From Paramacrobiotus metropolitanus (taxonomy: Eukaryota; Tardigrada; Eutardigrada; Parachela; Macrobiotidae): 64,000 nucleotides of DNA. The notes under the pieces were generated by a model. That model ran no database searches. It saw only the letters and a program-made list of their open reading frames with translations, and had not been told where the DNA came from. Positions 46,223 through 58,408 of this stretch are shown piece by piece (positions within the stretch are counted from its first letter, which is position 1; every line of letters starts with the position of its first letter). Made by a program: the position numbers and the translations under genes. The stretch spans positions 1-64,000 of the forward strand of contig NW_026570282.1 in NCBI RefSeq assembly GCF_019649055.1, given 5' to 3'.

Positions 46223-46675
46223 TCATTTATTACTATCATCTCTTCCGTCCTCGTACCACAGACTGGGATGTTCGTTGATAAATGTGTTCATCAGCTCCGT
46301 ACAGCGCACATTGTTTAGAACTTCCAGTTTAACACCACGTTGTTTCAGCAAATCTTCCTCTCCCATAAACGACTTGTTTTCACCAATAACAACGTGCTTA
46401 ATGTTATAAAACAGAATAGCTCCACTACACATGGCGCAGGGAGACAAAGTCGTATACAACACGCATTCTTCGTACGGTACTCCTCGTCCGGCGTTTTCTA
46501 GGGCATCCATTTCGGCGTGAAGTACAACGCTGCCTTTTTGTACACGCTGATTATGACCCCGTCCGATGATCTTCCCTTCCCGAACCAGTACCGATCCAAT
46601 AGGTATTCCATTCTCCTTCTTCCCATTCTCGGCTTCTTCGATTGCGGCATTCATAAATTTCTCGTGGGGATCCAT
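46223..46675 (-). CDS. Cytosine deaminase, copy 2 (bacterial/fungal Fcy1 type)
   Basis: 150 aa, single exon, paralogue of copy 1 with the same layout and intact zinc site (LHAEMDALENAGRG, LYTTLSPCAMCSG). Motifs GIPIGSVLV, IIGRGHNQRVQKGS and FINEHPSLWYEDGRD are present. The two copies differ throughout but align without gaps in the core, so the duplication is not very recent. Both retain all catalytic residues, which argues that both are under selection. Likely role: salvage of cytosine to uracil in the cytosol. Confidence 0.92.
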   Translation of the reverse strand: MDPHEKFMNAAIEEAENGKKENGIPIGSVLVREGKIIGRGHNQRVQKGSVVLHAEMDALENAGRGVPYEECVLYTTLSPCAMCSGAILFYNIKHVVIGENKSFMGEEDLLKQRGVKLEVLNNVRCTELMNTFINEHPSLWYEDGRDDSNK

Positions 46676-47692
46676 TACGTACTTCTAGGTAGTAGTACAA
46701 TGAACGTTCTTGACCTTCACAAAGTTTGTTATAAAGTGAAACCCGATTCAATTGCATGTAAAGTAGACAAAGTATTCCGGAATTGTGGTCCAACTCGTAA
46801 GGGATATTCGTAAACAATCTTGCCGGTGTTATACGCCTTCGGCATATACAGAGTACCTGTAGATTTCAGACTATACAGTCTTTCTCTGCCATCTAAAACC
46901 CGATGAAATGAACTTTGACAAGCCGATTGCAAGGTTTTGCTTTATACGATCGAGTAGTCATGGAAAGAATCTGATAAAGGTCTAAAGGTACTGTAATATA
47001 CCGTCAATGTTCCGTCACCACGAAAAGTCGTACATCGTAGTTCGTACTTCTTTTTAATAAAAGGTTTGTTGTATGTACATCCTAAGAAGTAAAGTAAAAG
47101 GGGCAATACCTTCCACAAATTTTAATTTAACCCCACGGATGTAGCACACCCAATATCGCCTTGTATACTACCTTAAATACCGAATTTAATTCTGCCAAGC
47201 CTGTTGTAATCGACCTTTTCACCAAATTCCTTATAAAGAACGCGTAAAACGCGCTGGCAGGCGAATGATTCCCAGCAGTCGCCATTAAGTACTTGAGTAT
47301 TTCGCATCATGATCAGTGTGAACTTCGCTTGCTTGGCCACTCGTACATACTAAAACGATGCTCTTAAAGCATCTCAACTGGAGTTGCTTATACAGAGCTT
47401 CCAGGGAGCAATCGACTGTTCAGGTTGGAAAAGGATGTAAGGTCACGAAACAGCTGTGATTACGATTACCAGAATCGAGAAACACCAATTCACTGTGCGG
47501 CCAGATCCCAGGCCTAACTGTATTAGTACGTCCCGTACGAACCGACGAAAGACCAAAACTAAAATCAGGTTTAGAAACAGAATGGGCACCTGCCGATAAA
47601 TGTGTCTAGTCATGCTACGCTCATGGTGAGCTGGTCAGAACAGGCAGTCACACATGGTGAACCGCTTAGACAACATTCATACGCCTTAATAC
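46676..47692. other. Intergenic
   Basis: No gene seen; probable promoter region for deaminase copy 2 at its left end. Confidence 0.45.
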
Positions 47693-47940
47693 GGCCCACG
47701 CTCAAGCTCTGACTCTGACTCTGACCGCTCAAAGTCTGACTCTGACTGTCCAAAACTAAGAAAAACCTAAGAAACCTGAAAAAAAAACCTAAGAAACCTA
47801 AGAAAAACCCTACGAAACCTAAGAAAACCTAAGAAACCTTCAGAATCAGGGTCAGACTTTTAGTAGTCAGAGTCAGACTTTGAGTGGTCAGAGTCAGACT
47901 TTGAGTAGTCAGAATCAGAGTCAGAGTTTGAGTCTGGGCC
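47693..47940. repeat. Foldback element with Ser-Asp-like repeat arms
   Basis: Arms 47693-47755 and about 47878-47940 are inverted copies built from 6-bp CTGACT / AGTCAG units with interspersed GCTCAAAG. The loop (about 47755-47840) is a tandem array of a 9-bp CCTAAGAAA unit. The right arm has an extra, partly degenerate unit. RNA or single-stranded DNA from here would form a long hairpin. No ORF. Confidence 0.75.
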
Positions 47941-48326
47941 CTTTAAGGCCTTTAACACTTACATACATCAAGTGCTTATAACAGAAACTTGTAAGCTTGT
48001 GCTATCCGTGTTAAATTTAATAATTTTTTACGGTCTAGTTCGCATGTACTGCCACAGAGATAAAAAAACTTTTGCTGCTATTTTCTGCAGTAACCGATCA
48101 AATAAATGATCAAGCAATTCGACTCCACCAACACAGGTGTATTAGTAAACTTTGTGAAAAATTATTTGTAACAATTCAAGCAAAATTTCTCATGATCAAC
48201 GACTCAACCAGGTAGTGAGATTACGGAACATTCGAGCCAGCGCAGCTGCAATGTTTTTGCCAAGAATGTGCTACTAGCAATAAAACCGTCGGGATAGCTA
48301 TGTCTTTAAAAAGTGAGAAAATCGCT
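47941..48326. other. Intergenic, 3' flank of the formin gene
   Basis: AT-rich 3' UTR or downstream sequence; nothing recognised. Confidence 0.45.
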
Positions 48327-51300
48327 TCAAGATCGGCGGCGCAGGCGCCGCAATGGATCTCCGCTGTTGATTGCTTTGGTCAACTGGTCCACAATGCGCG
48401 CATCCAGATCATCTGTTCTGTCCACTGCAATTTCTGTATTCCTCAGTCCACCAAAATTTCTCGGCAGTGTTGAAATTCCTGGCAAACGGATTCCGACTTT
48501 GGAAATTTTCGGCTTGGATTCTGATTCAGCCTTTTCTTTTGCGTGTATTTGCTCTTTCTCCTTATCGTCAAACTCCTGTAACATATACAACATAAAAAAA
48601 CCGACAGCAATTAATAATAACATCACTTAATTTCGGAGGGCAGAAAAGCAGGTACACCTTGTTATTAAAAAATGATGATAACGTTTGATTGTTGACGCAA
48701 GCTTCTGTAACGCTTATATACATTCTTTAACGAACGGAGAAACTGGTGCAAATCGTTTTACTTTTCCACACCTTAATCACTCCGTTGATCTGTTTGACGA
48801 AAACGCTGACACTTTTAAAGCATTCCTCAATCTTGAACTGCGCTAGATCTTCGACGAAATAATCGGCCACCTTTTTGATGCTAACCAGTAGCGCATCGCG
48901 GGAGGATTTTAGAGAAAAAGTTAATGTTTTGGGGTCTTTTAGGGTGTTGGCCACAAGATTTTGTAAACTCTCCGTCGCCGTGCCGAGACGCTTATGCAGA
49001 TCGTCATAGCGCGATAATAATGCCTGACATTCGGCTTGCAACACAGCAAATTCTAACCTAGAATAAAACAAAAAAGGTCACCCTAATGTTAACCATTAAT
49101 CATCGCAATACTGAATTCTACCCAGCAGATTTTCCAAGCGGCTCAAAAGTGTCGATGAAATCCAACGCATCCGAGTGTTGCTTTTGAATTTCTTTGACGA
49201 TGAAATGGAGCAAAGATACTTTTGGCTCGTTACTGGCAGTTTCGACTAGCTTTAGCAATCCATCCAATTTGACGGCTTTAGCTTCACCTAATGTCCGACC
49301 CTAAAATACAATACGAATTATACGATGCATCCTTGAATTGTAGTTTTCTATATTGCCTTGTTATTAATGGTATCTCCCAAAAGCACTAACACAAACAACG
49401 TTCGTACCGAGTTCAGAACGTTGCCGACTTGCAAGACATAATGCAAGAAATTCCGGAATGATTTGGACTTCAAGATCAAATCACAGCATTCTTTCAGATC
49501 ATTGAACTCTTTGATCAGTGTTTTGGCTTGAACAGGAAATTCTTTGGAACATAACATCAGCTCGACGTGGAGGAAAAAGTCCGGCATCTTTACGATCCAG
49601 TAGAAAAACGCTTCAGCACTATCCAACTCATCTACATTGCCGGTGTAATCTTTGAACACTTCCACCTGCACGAAAGATGTGTTTATGGTGAAAACCTTCG
49701 TTTAACAACTAAAACAAATCGTTTCTGAGAGTTCCGTATTGCTTGCACTGCGAGAAAGTATTAGCATACTTAACAAAGATTTGGAGGCCCTGTTGTTTTA
49801 ATGTAATGCTGCCCATAGTACAAATACTTCCGCAGTACTTCTGTGCATGAAGTCTTTCTGCGCTTACCTCTTCCGGTGTTGGCAGAATGCCCATCAAGCC
49901 CGTCAGGTCATCCAGATCAAAATGGCTCACATCCAGGCGGTCAATGTAGCCCACAAGTTCCTTCATACTGATATCTTTGAATTTCTTCAGGCAAATGTTA
50001 ACTTTCAAACTCCGCTTGGAATCAATCAGTTCAACGTGCTGTTAGGTATAAAAATTCGAATATATTTCCGTCAGTTATACATTTCTGCCACTAATACATG
50101 TACTTCGGTAACGATGGATGTGCTGCTATTACCGAAGAGGATTTGATCATTGGTCCCATAACCGATCCTCGTCGCTCATCGCTATCCTTGAACAGCGCTT
50201 TCAGCTGATCCATATCGACAGACAAGGTTTCATCTATAGATGTTTGTCTCCAGATGGAGTGCGACACTGCAAACAACATGCATAATTAAAATATTTATTC
50301 TTCACACCAGAAACCATTTCTAAATATGCTGCTTACATTTCTCCACAGGAGCGAAAACCTTATTCCAGCGCAACGGCTTCAGCAGATGTTGCGGGATCTT
50401 TTTGGCATCCGTCCCATTCCATGTTCCCGAGCGGGGGATGCCGCCTTGCAATGCCGAAGCCAGCGGCGGAAGTCCATTACTCAGTTTGACTGAGGGCGGC
50501 GGTGGCGGAACTGGAGCCGCATTTTGACCATGTGGTGACGGCGGTGGCGGTGGGATAGGTGGCACTGGTCCATTTCGGTTGATGTCATGGCTGCTAATGG
50601 GAGGCGGGGGAGGAGGAAGCGGGACACTCTGGCTAGGTTGTACTTTCCGGATAGCCGACAACGACAGGGCCGCAGGTGGAGGTGGTGGCGGGGGAGGAGG
50701 CGGACATGATACGGTGGGCTTCGGCAACGTCTCACTGTTCTCCGTTGGCAATGAATGTGTCGTTTCAGGAATACCCACAACAAAACCTGTTGCAGTAGAT
50801 TCAGGAAAAACAACAGGACTGGTTGCCTGGTTGACAACGGAACTATGGTCATTGGTTGTGGCAACTACTCCCGATAAAGCCGCCAGTCTGGATAAAGCCG
50901 CATCCAGTTTCTCCAAGATGGTAAAGCTGAAATATAAATTACTGAATGCCACATCTCCAAGTAAAACCACGTTTGTCGCCAGATATACTATAATTAAGCA
51001 TATGTCGCCATATATAAACATATGGTGGTTTCATAATCAGTTTATTTTTACGTAGGTTCATAGAAATGGAAGGATTTTGCAGGATACCATTTATCGGAAT
51101 CCATAGTGATAAAGATTTCCGCCAAATGTTGTAACGTCTCCGTGACCTTTCTTCGTTGCTCGCCTTCTTTTGTCGCTAGCATTTGGCCCACAGCTTTATG
51201 TATAGACATGCACGAAGATCGTTTGCTATCGAATTCTTCTAAATTTTTTAAAATGCCGTCGATTTGCAGCTGCACGGCAGAATGGTCGTCCGTAAAAAGC

Positions 51301-52972
51301 CGGCAAAGGGTTTCAAAAAAGAAACTGCAGTCCAGCTCCCGAAGAATTTCTTCGCGCTTTGTTCCGTCACAGAAAGTCATCATACAGTTCACAAAGGCTA
51401 GCAGTGAAGCTTTGTAAGCGAATTTAGTTTCATCATCTGTAAAAGAATAAGCTATCTACGAAACACCCAAACAAAAAAAACGTAACGCACTAACAATCAG
51501 AAAAATCTATTTAATAGTACTGTATTAAAGCCGATCAGCACGAAGCGCACTTAAACATAACTTTTGCCTGAAATGCGTATTAAACACGTAATAACGCATG
51601 ATCGTGATTGAAACGGACAAAAATTAAAGAAATGCTTAAACTTTCACCGTTACAATAATACGTATGTGCAAATTTATATATTTTATTTACAAATACATAT
51701 AGATTAGAGCACACTGTTCAGCTCTAAAATAATACCTGCATATTTTCGTAAATCCGCCACCACTTGGTAAAACAACTGAGATGTTTTGCGAGATTCCTAA
51801 GAGTAAAGAGCTGGTAAATTAATTTTCATCCAAATTTATGGCATAAAACTCATCATTCATTTTCAAACTGTACCTGGCAGCTTTTCAAGCATTTGTAGGC
51901 TAATCGGAACCCGTTTGGAGAATAAGCACTCAATGCACTGAGAAGTTCGTAGACTTGGTGTTTGACGGGAATATTCTCAGATGACAAGGCTAAAATTATG
52001 TCATAATAATAAGTTAAATGTCATAATAATAGCATTGCGATCACCGGAAGTATCGCCAGCTGCATTTGTAAATTATGATAACCTCATAAGTCCTCATTAA
52101 CAAGCTCACTTGCATTTCACCAGTTGTTGCATTTAAATTTTAAACATGCTGTGCATCGCCGTACGAACGTAAACAATTTTTAAAATCAACAGTTGCAAGC
52201 GAGACGTGCCGGTTTTGCTGCATGCTCAGTATCGGCCCTAACGTTTTATCATAACTTTTTGAAGGGAGCCAAAGAGAAAAAATTTTTACAGTGGAAAAAA
52301 TAAAGCTGGCAGCACAGCGACGGATTGGACTACATATTCTCACCTTTGGCCAACTGCAGAGCGGTACGGTCGTATTTATGCCTGACAATATATTCGATCC
52401 CGGGTTCGGAATTTAAAACTTCCCTGATACAGCTTATATTCTCCAGCAATACCATAACATCTTCCAATCGACTGAGATGCACACTTAACTCCTCCAAGGC
52501 AGTCAACAACATAATCAGACCTTCGCGCGCCAAGAAATCCTCCATCCAAACATGATCGCCATTGCGGAGAAAGTCGCGCAGAACTGCAAAAGTAAACAAT
52601 CAACAGCATTCCAGAAAAGGAAATATTGCGCTTCATTTATACACTCCTTTTCCACCAACAATCTTATCGCCCAAAATGCTGATAACTCACGGTATTTGCA
52701 TAATATATTCAACCACATACTTGTGAATTAATAAACATCAACCAAACAAATGAGTCATGACACTTACGCCGGTAATTGTGGAGTGTTGGATTTTTCAGCA
52801 ATGGTAAACAGTCAGCTGGCCGTAGTGAGCGCTGATTAATGCCCAATGTCAAAAGTGATGGATTGGGGTTTTTGTTGTAATTCGTCCGGCGTACCAGCTG
52901 TTTCCACTTTTCCGGAGTCTGCGACATTATTGTGGAGAAATCACCGAAATCTGTTTCCGTTTCTTCCACCAT
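48327..52972 (-). CDS. INF2: INF2-type formin (FH3-FH1-FH2-WH2/DAD)
   Basis: Actin nucleator and elongator; the INF2 subfamily can also sever filaments. Twelve exons close in frame: 52768-52972, 52344-52583, 51874-51989, 51736-51796, 51052-51436, 50337-50926, 50133-50266, 49868-50038, 49408-49665, 49122-49300, 48772-49057, 48327-48575 (about 957 aa). The N-terminal inhibitory DID matches INF2 (KWKQLVRR, LPLLKNPTLHNY, SCIREVLNSEPGIEYIV). FH1 has several runs of 5-10 Pro. FH2 starts at LLKPLRWNKVF and includes KRSLKVNICLKKFK and HYVLQVGNVLN. The C-terminus IVDQLTKAINSGDPLRRL resembles the INF2 WH2/DAD. Much shorter than human INF2 (about 1250), mainly because the long C-terminal tail is absent. 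Confidence 0.9.
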
Positions 52973-54231
52973 ATTTTGTGAAAACTGATTTCCTGTCTAA
53001 CTTCATCCAACACTCAGATCAGCTACAACGAACATGAATTCCAGCCTTCACGTATGAATTGTTTATTTATCAAGCACTTTATGTCAAGAGATATAAAGAA
53101 ATGTTACACAGGTAGTAAGAGATAGCAGAACAAATTTAATGGGTTAGTTGGCGATAATGGTCCATCTGCTGAGCATCTACACAGGCAGTTTTATTTTATT
53201 ATGCAGCGAGGAATTCAGCACGTTGATTTGTTACCGGCAATTGAACTCCACGTCAGTCATAGTCTGGTGATTTTCTGTTCGGCAATAAAAAACGAGATTG
53301 GCATGCTGATTCATGCAGCAGTTTACATACTTTTCCCGGCATTAAATCTTCGCATTCACTCCGCACTTTTATATTGACAATAAACACATTTTTTTCAATG
53401 CTCTGGTGGTGCGTACACTGGTAGCACTTAAAATTAGTGCTACAGAACAGCCGTCATACAAGGATGTGGTGTGTACTTCCGGATACATGTGCACAAGAAA
53501 TTGCCGGCATTTTCTAAAGCTTTACGCGAGAAATCGAAATGCAGCCACTTACCTACTGTACATTAGCTTTGCTACAGCTCGAAGCTGTCATTCGGCTTTG
53601 TAAATCTGATAGATTTAATTAAGTGAAATGAGTGTAACAACCAGCACCTCATCACGCTGACAAATCTTCGATTACAAATTAGTGTCAAATGTGTCGAAAA
53701 CAATTTGTTGAATTTGCATAAACTTAAGAGTCTTAAGACATCATGTAGGACAAAGTGCTCTGTGTACATAATTACTGCCAGACAAACTACCATGCAACGA
53801 TGAGCGATATTTAAGCCCTCCGGCCGCTTATTTGTACTTTGCATTTGTGCAGTTCACCAGGCCTTTAACTCTGAAGTTTGCATGTTTTCATCGAACAACA
53901 AACACATAACAAACAGATAATTTGGTGACTTCCTCTAAAGGTCAAACGTCGCCTAAAACTTAGGCACCGGGTTCAAGGAAAGGTGCATGGATTTTAAGCC
54001 AGCAGTACCATTATCCCTTCGCGCCCATTCAGACCACGCAAGACGCAAGTCCAACGTCGACTTTGCAGATGCATGTGGTATGCCCGTCGTGGTCGACAGT
54101 CAATCAATGCGTTAATTCGCTCAGCCCGTCGTTTTGCTGGTCGGTGCCCATCAGCGTATCTGTAAACTATTTTCAGTCTCAAGTGTCGGTACAAATTTTT
54201 TATTCTAAAGGTAGGCACGTTGGGAGATTAG
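52973..54231. other. Intergenic upstream of the formin
   Basis: No gene supported. The right end may be the 3' flank of a weak minus ORF at 54232. Confidence 0.45.
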
Positions 54232-54582
54232 TTAATCGCGCTCCGAACCGGAGCATTGGTCGTTCTTGATTCTGCGGTATTTCCGTCCGCACCAGAACCG
54301 GTGGTTTCGCAAACGGTTGGCATAGTCGACAGACTCAGCACATAGCCTGAAGAAAATTTTATACACCGGCGCGGCATTGCACGTGCCATGATACGCGTGC
54401 TGGAGAGTAAATGCCATACAATTTTCCCAAACAAGTTTAATGATCGACAGTGCACCGCCATTTAAGTACTGTACACAGAATGCCCACGAGTTCCAGTTTC
54501 GAGCATTACTAATCAGAAGCAAGTTTTGGGACTGCAACATACGATTCGCTGAATAAGCAAAATTCCAAAGGTAACCATGCAT
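54232..54582 (-). CDS. Hypothetical Cys/Trp-containing ORF
   Basis: 116-codon single frame, divergent from the gene at 54773. It has several aromatic residues and five Cys (SWAFCVQYLNGG, NHRFWCGRKYR), a non-random look, but no signal peptide and no recognised family. It may be a lineage-specific gene or chance. Confidence 0.25.
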   Translation of the reverse strand: MHGYLWNFAYSANRMLQSQNLLLISNARNWNSWAFCVQYLNGGALSIIKLVWENCMAFTLQHAYHGTCNAAPVYKIFFRLCAESVDYANRLRNHRFWCGRKYRRIKNDQCSGSERD

Positions 54583-54719
54583 CTAGCTGAACCGGAAGTA
54601 CACCGGTTATCAGATTATAACACTGGCAAGCATCGGCCATTACGTAGTCATAAATCTCTTGAATTTTCACGAGAAACACTTTATTTTATGATTATACATA
54701 GTAGTTTGTCCTGAAAGCT

Positions 54720-54725
54720 TATAAA
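54720..54725 (+). promoter_or_regulatory. TATA box of the ricin-B-like gene
   Basis: TATAAA 53 bp upstream of the ATG at 54773, the clearest core promoter in the window. Spacing gives a short 5' UTR of roughly 20 nt. Confidence 0.6.
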
Positions 54726-54772
54726 AATTGCTGCCGGTTGCAACGCGATATGCCAACTGACCACAACTCATC

Positions 54773-55378
54773 ATGCTCTTCCTTTTGAATACTATCCTGT
54801 TTCTCGCATGCTATGCGAATGCGGAAGTTGCGGCTGCACAGTCGGCATCCAGCTACAGGCAGGCTCGAGCAGTGAGCTTAAGCCTAGCGGGAACGATTGG
54901 ATTCTCGCCCCGTGACATACTGTTGGAAAGTCTGGAATCAAAAACCTGCTTCGATATGAAGAACGCCGGAAAGCGCGTCGGCACGGAGGTGGTTCTCAAC
55001 AGTTGTGGATTTCCTGTGCCGTCCTGGAATCAACTATTCACCCTGCAGGATGTGGACGGGCAGCATTTCGTGATTAACAACCGCAATCACAAGTGTCTGA
55101 CATTCTCGTCATCGCAGGCTCTTGCTTCCGCCGACCAATGTACCGGTGATAGTGCAAAATTCTACCTGGATATGTCGGCGGATGGGCAGTCGTATCTGTT
55201 GCGTCAGAAAGGCTCAAACCGCTGCGTAACCACCACCGACCGATTCGGTACCAATGGCGGTGATGAAGGCCTCAAAGCCGCTGCCTGTGACCGGAATGAT
55301 CCGCGACAGTTCTGGAGAATTTTTTCAAAGGATAAGCCTAGACGATTCGCTCCCCATCCTTCTCGGTGTTCGAATTAA
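54773..55378 (+). CDS. Secreted ricin-B-like (beta-trefoil) lectin-domain protein
   Basis: 201 aa, intronless. A strong signal peptide (MLFLLNTILFLACYANA) precedes one beta-trefoil-type domain of about 140 residues with repeated aromatic/Gln patterns: WNQLFTLQDVDGQHFVINN, KFYLDMSADGQSYLLRQ and a closing RQFWRIF, a QxW-like motif. Cys pairs (CFDM/NSCG, KCLTF/DQC, RCVTT/AACD) fit the trefoil's internal disulfides. No enzymatic or other chain is attached, so it is a stand-alone carbohydrate-binding candidate rather than a toxin. The basic tail (KPRRFAPHPSRCSN) is distinctive. Intron loss or lineage-specific origin is possible. Confidence 0.75.
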   Translation: MLFLLNTILFLACYANAEVAAAQSASSYRQARAVSLSLAGTIGFSPRDILLESLESKTCFDMKNAGKRVGTEVVLNSCGFPVPSWNQLFTLQDVDGQHFVINNRNHKCLTFSSSQALASADQCTGDSAKFYLDMSADGQSYLLRQKGSNRCVTTTDRFGTNGGDEGLKAAACDRNDPRQFWRIFSKDKPRRFAPHPSRCSN

Positions 55379-55946
55379 AAACATTTAAATCGCTCAAACG
55401 TCAGCTGATACACGTTTTTCTTGGACATATTTCTGCAGTAATATATAAAATTTCATTGTACGAACCCACATTCGCTTCATCATGCATGCACTTATCATAA
55501 AAACGTTTTCATGACTGTGTACAGGCTGCTTATACAAACTTAAAACTGATATTATAACAAATTTGTGCCAATGCTTCGTAATTATTGGACATCTGCCGCA
55601 TTCGCAAAATGTTTTATCAAATATATAACGTTCTGAAGTCACGTAAAATAGATCCAAATGAGCACAACTCGTAGAAGACAAACTGCACAACGTAAAAAAA
55701 GCAACAAACAACAACACCATACCACGACTTTTCTAGCGTTCCCGTTTAACCACAGTTATATCTTTTTACAGTATCGGAGGTGTAATAAATAATGACAGTA
55801 CTGTAATAACAAGTTGACAGTTCTGTAATAACACACAAACAACTAGCAACCGTATCACTGAGAACCACTGACAAGTACCTGATATCGGGATACGGAGATC
55901 AATTAACATTCACTGTCGTTAATATAAACGGGCAAATTAAATGCTT
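55379..55946. other. Intergenic between convergent genes
   Basis: 3' flanks of the ricin-B-like gene and DGKE. No gene seen. Confidence 0.5.
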
Positions 55947-58408
55947 TCATTTCCTTGGCAGTTCCAGCAAGAGTGCCTGATTAAAATACGATATACTGAT
56001 AACACCGGGACCCTGTTCCCATGGCTCGCCGTCAACTTGCATCGGCACTTTCCCCCGGCGTAGTGTTAGTTTAATGTTCTTGGCACGACACAATCGATGC
56101 GGACTAGATAATCCCACCTGCATTTGTGCGATATGAAAGGAAGAATACAGTGCAAAGACTTCCAGATATCCATCATCTATCACTTGCTCCGCATACAGCG
56201 GATCCCCTGCTGCATTGAGATTCCATACATCCACTCCGGCGCCCCAGCTCGGAATATTCAGAAACACCAGTCCCTCAATCACCGGCAACGTTAGCTGCTT
56301 TCCATCACATTCCAGTGACACCTTGTCATTCAAATTCAAACAGGCACGCTCCAGCACGTCCATGGTGCCATACGTAAAATACAGAAATTTATTCATATAA
56401 CGGCTGGCAAAAAAGCGAGGTATTTGCTCGCGTTTCCGGTGGAAGTTCAACGTCACCAATGCGTCAACACCCAGGCTCACGTAATTGTTGAACGTCAAGG
56501 TTTTGGCCGGCAACGGAAGTCCGATGCGGGTCGGTCTAACGCATACTGTCCACCGATCCACCATGGCAAATTCCGCTTGTGTTATATTACGGAAGACCTT
56601 CTCCATATTCAAGGGAAGCGATACGGCCGAACCCCAACCAAGAACGTTGCTTAAATCGTTGCCTACAAATCCATCAAAGTCAGTGGCACAATTACCAAGT
56701 TGGATACGGAGCAGAACACAATGCTTCCATTATATAACACAAAAACAGTTACCGTATTTATGTATATATTTAAATAGGCCGATGGGAAACATCGATCGCG
56801 CTGATCAGCGAAACAATTCGGGAATACAGATGCAGAGCATTTGATTTAGTGGGTTAATTAAAGGTAGGTGCAATAAGCGAAAGTTAGCGAATAGTCAGAA
56901 CGTGTGTAAACACGGTAACACATCAGAAATTCAGAACACTTCTATACACGTCTTAGAACGTGATGGTGTTAGACACAAAGGCGAAAGAAATTCGATTTTC
57001 AAAATATATGCTGTAATTGCAGTTACCGTACACGTGTAGTTTCTTATGAACTGCAAATTAATGATATCACTTGCACGAAATATAACACGCCACAATTGAG
57101 CAGAGTACGTGCGTCATTCCTTTACCGACAAAAACTTCAATAATCATACAAACAGAGAATCTCCGGCTTCTGCTAAATTTCACCTGTTCCAATCGGGATA
57201 ATACCAACAGCCGGACGCGGTTTCAACTTCAGTTTATCAATCGTGGTCAAAATCCATCCCACGGTCCCATCGCCGCCACAAATCAGAATACGACAAACGT
57301 GATTCGGCAGCAAATTAATCCATTCCAAAACTTCCTCCGGCTTCACCACATTGACATCAATCACCTGTCCCGGATTGAGTACATTGCGAAATGCTCCTAG
57401 AATACTGGAACTATCACCCGCCCCACTCTTCCGATTACCGATGACAATTAACGGCATCCAGTGGGCATTCTCTGGAGCGCGCACCGCACTGACCACCGTT
57501 TGACGACGCGGACGCAGTCCGACTAGTTTTAACTTGATACAGTTTGGCGGAATAATAAAATCCCGATAGGGACCCAAATCGCAGATATCGTTCAGGAAAT
57601 CCACACAACGCGTGTGTACGGTAATTTTGCACCAGATGCACCGAAAATCGGTAAGATGATCCTCGATTTCGCATTCGTCGTGGCAAATACCGCAAATCGA
57701 CGAAGGTGGCAAATTGCCTGGTGAACACAAGAAATAATGCTGTATAACTACGTACCAGATAATTTGCTTTAAGTGTATCAGTACTGAATTCTTGTTGCAT
57801 TTCAAAAAAATAACAAACAGATTACAACGCTTACTACAGTATAAACAAATTATAGGATCAAATTATTAAATTATCAAAATTATTAAATTATTATCAAATT
57901 ATTAAATAAAAGTTCCAAGGCAAAAAAATTGTAAAATACTTTATAACCAATATCCAAGGTAATTACCCCAACTAGTTACAATAAAAATTCTGCATAATAA
58001 CTGAAGCTGTGCTTAACGCTACTCCTAACCTTTAACAAGATGATGCTTCATATCAGGCCCAAAACTGGACATCGCCTTGCACCGAAGACTCCCGTGCGCT
58101 AAATGAGCACATTTTCGATGAGTTACAATATCGCAGGCTTCGCAGCGAAAACCTTCTTCCACAATATCTTCGCAAATGTTGCAGAAAGAAGCATGCGCAA
58201 AAAGATCAATCAGAACAAAATTGTGTCCTTTGATAAACTCGCGAACTGGTAACAGATGATGGCGGCTCTCCGTGAAACGCTGTCCACGACGCTTAACGAA
58301 AAGGTACACACCAGCTGCAAGCAGCGCGTAGATCCCCAGCTCCAAGGGATCAAAGTGGCCGGTCCAAAAACTAACAGCAGTGGTGTTTCCTCCAGATGGG
58401 AAACTCAT
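55947..58408 (-). CDS. DGKE: Diacylglycerol kinase epsilon
   Basis: Phosphorylates diacylglycerol to phosphatidic acid, feeding the phosphatidylinositol cycle. Three exons close in frame: 58030-58408, 57184-57717, 55947-56662 (about 542 aa; human 567). An N-terminal membrane helix (LELGIYALLAAGVYLFV), the mark of the epsilon class, is followed by two C1 zinc domains (HASFCNICEDIVEEGFRCEAC; CGICHDECEIEDHL). The catalytic domain has PLIVIGNRKSG, the ATP loop ICGGDGTVGW and IPIGTGNDLSNVLGWG, split by an intron inside GTG. The accessory domain has NNYVSLGVDALVTLNFHRKR and MQVDGEPWEQGPG. All key glycines are intact. No EF hands or other regulatory domains. Confidence 0.94.

Noticed and set aside
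50579-51055. 158-codon plus ORF with a Gly run
   Set aside because: Antisense of the formin FH1 poly-Pro region.
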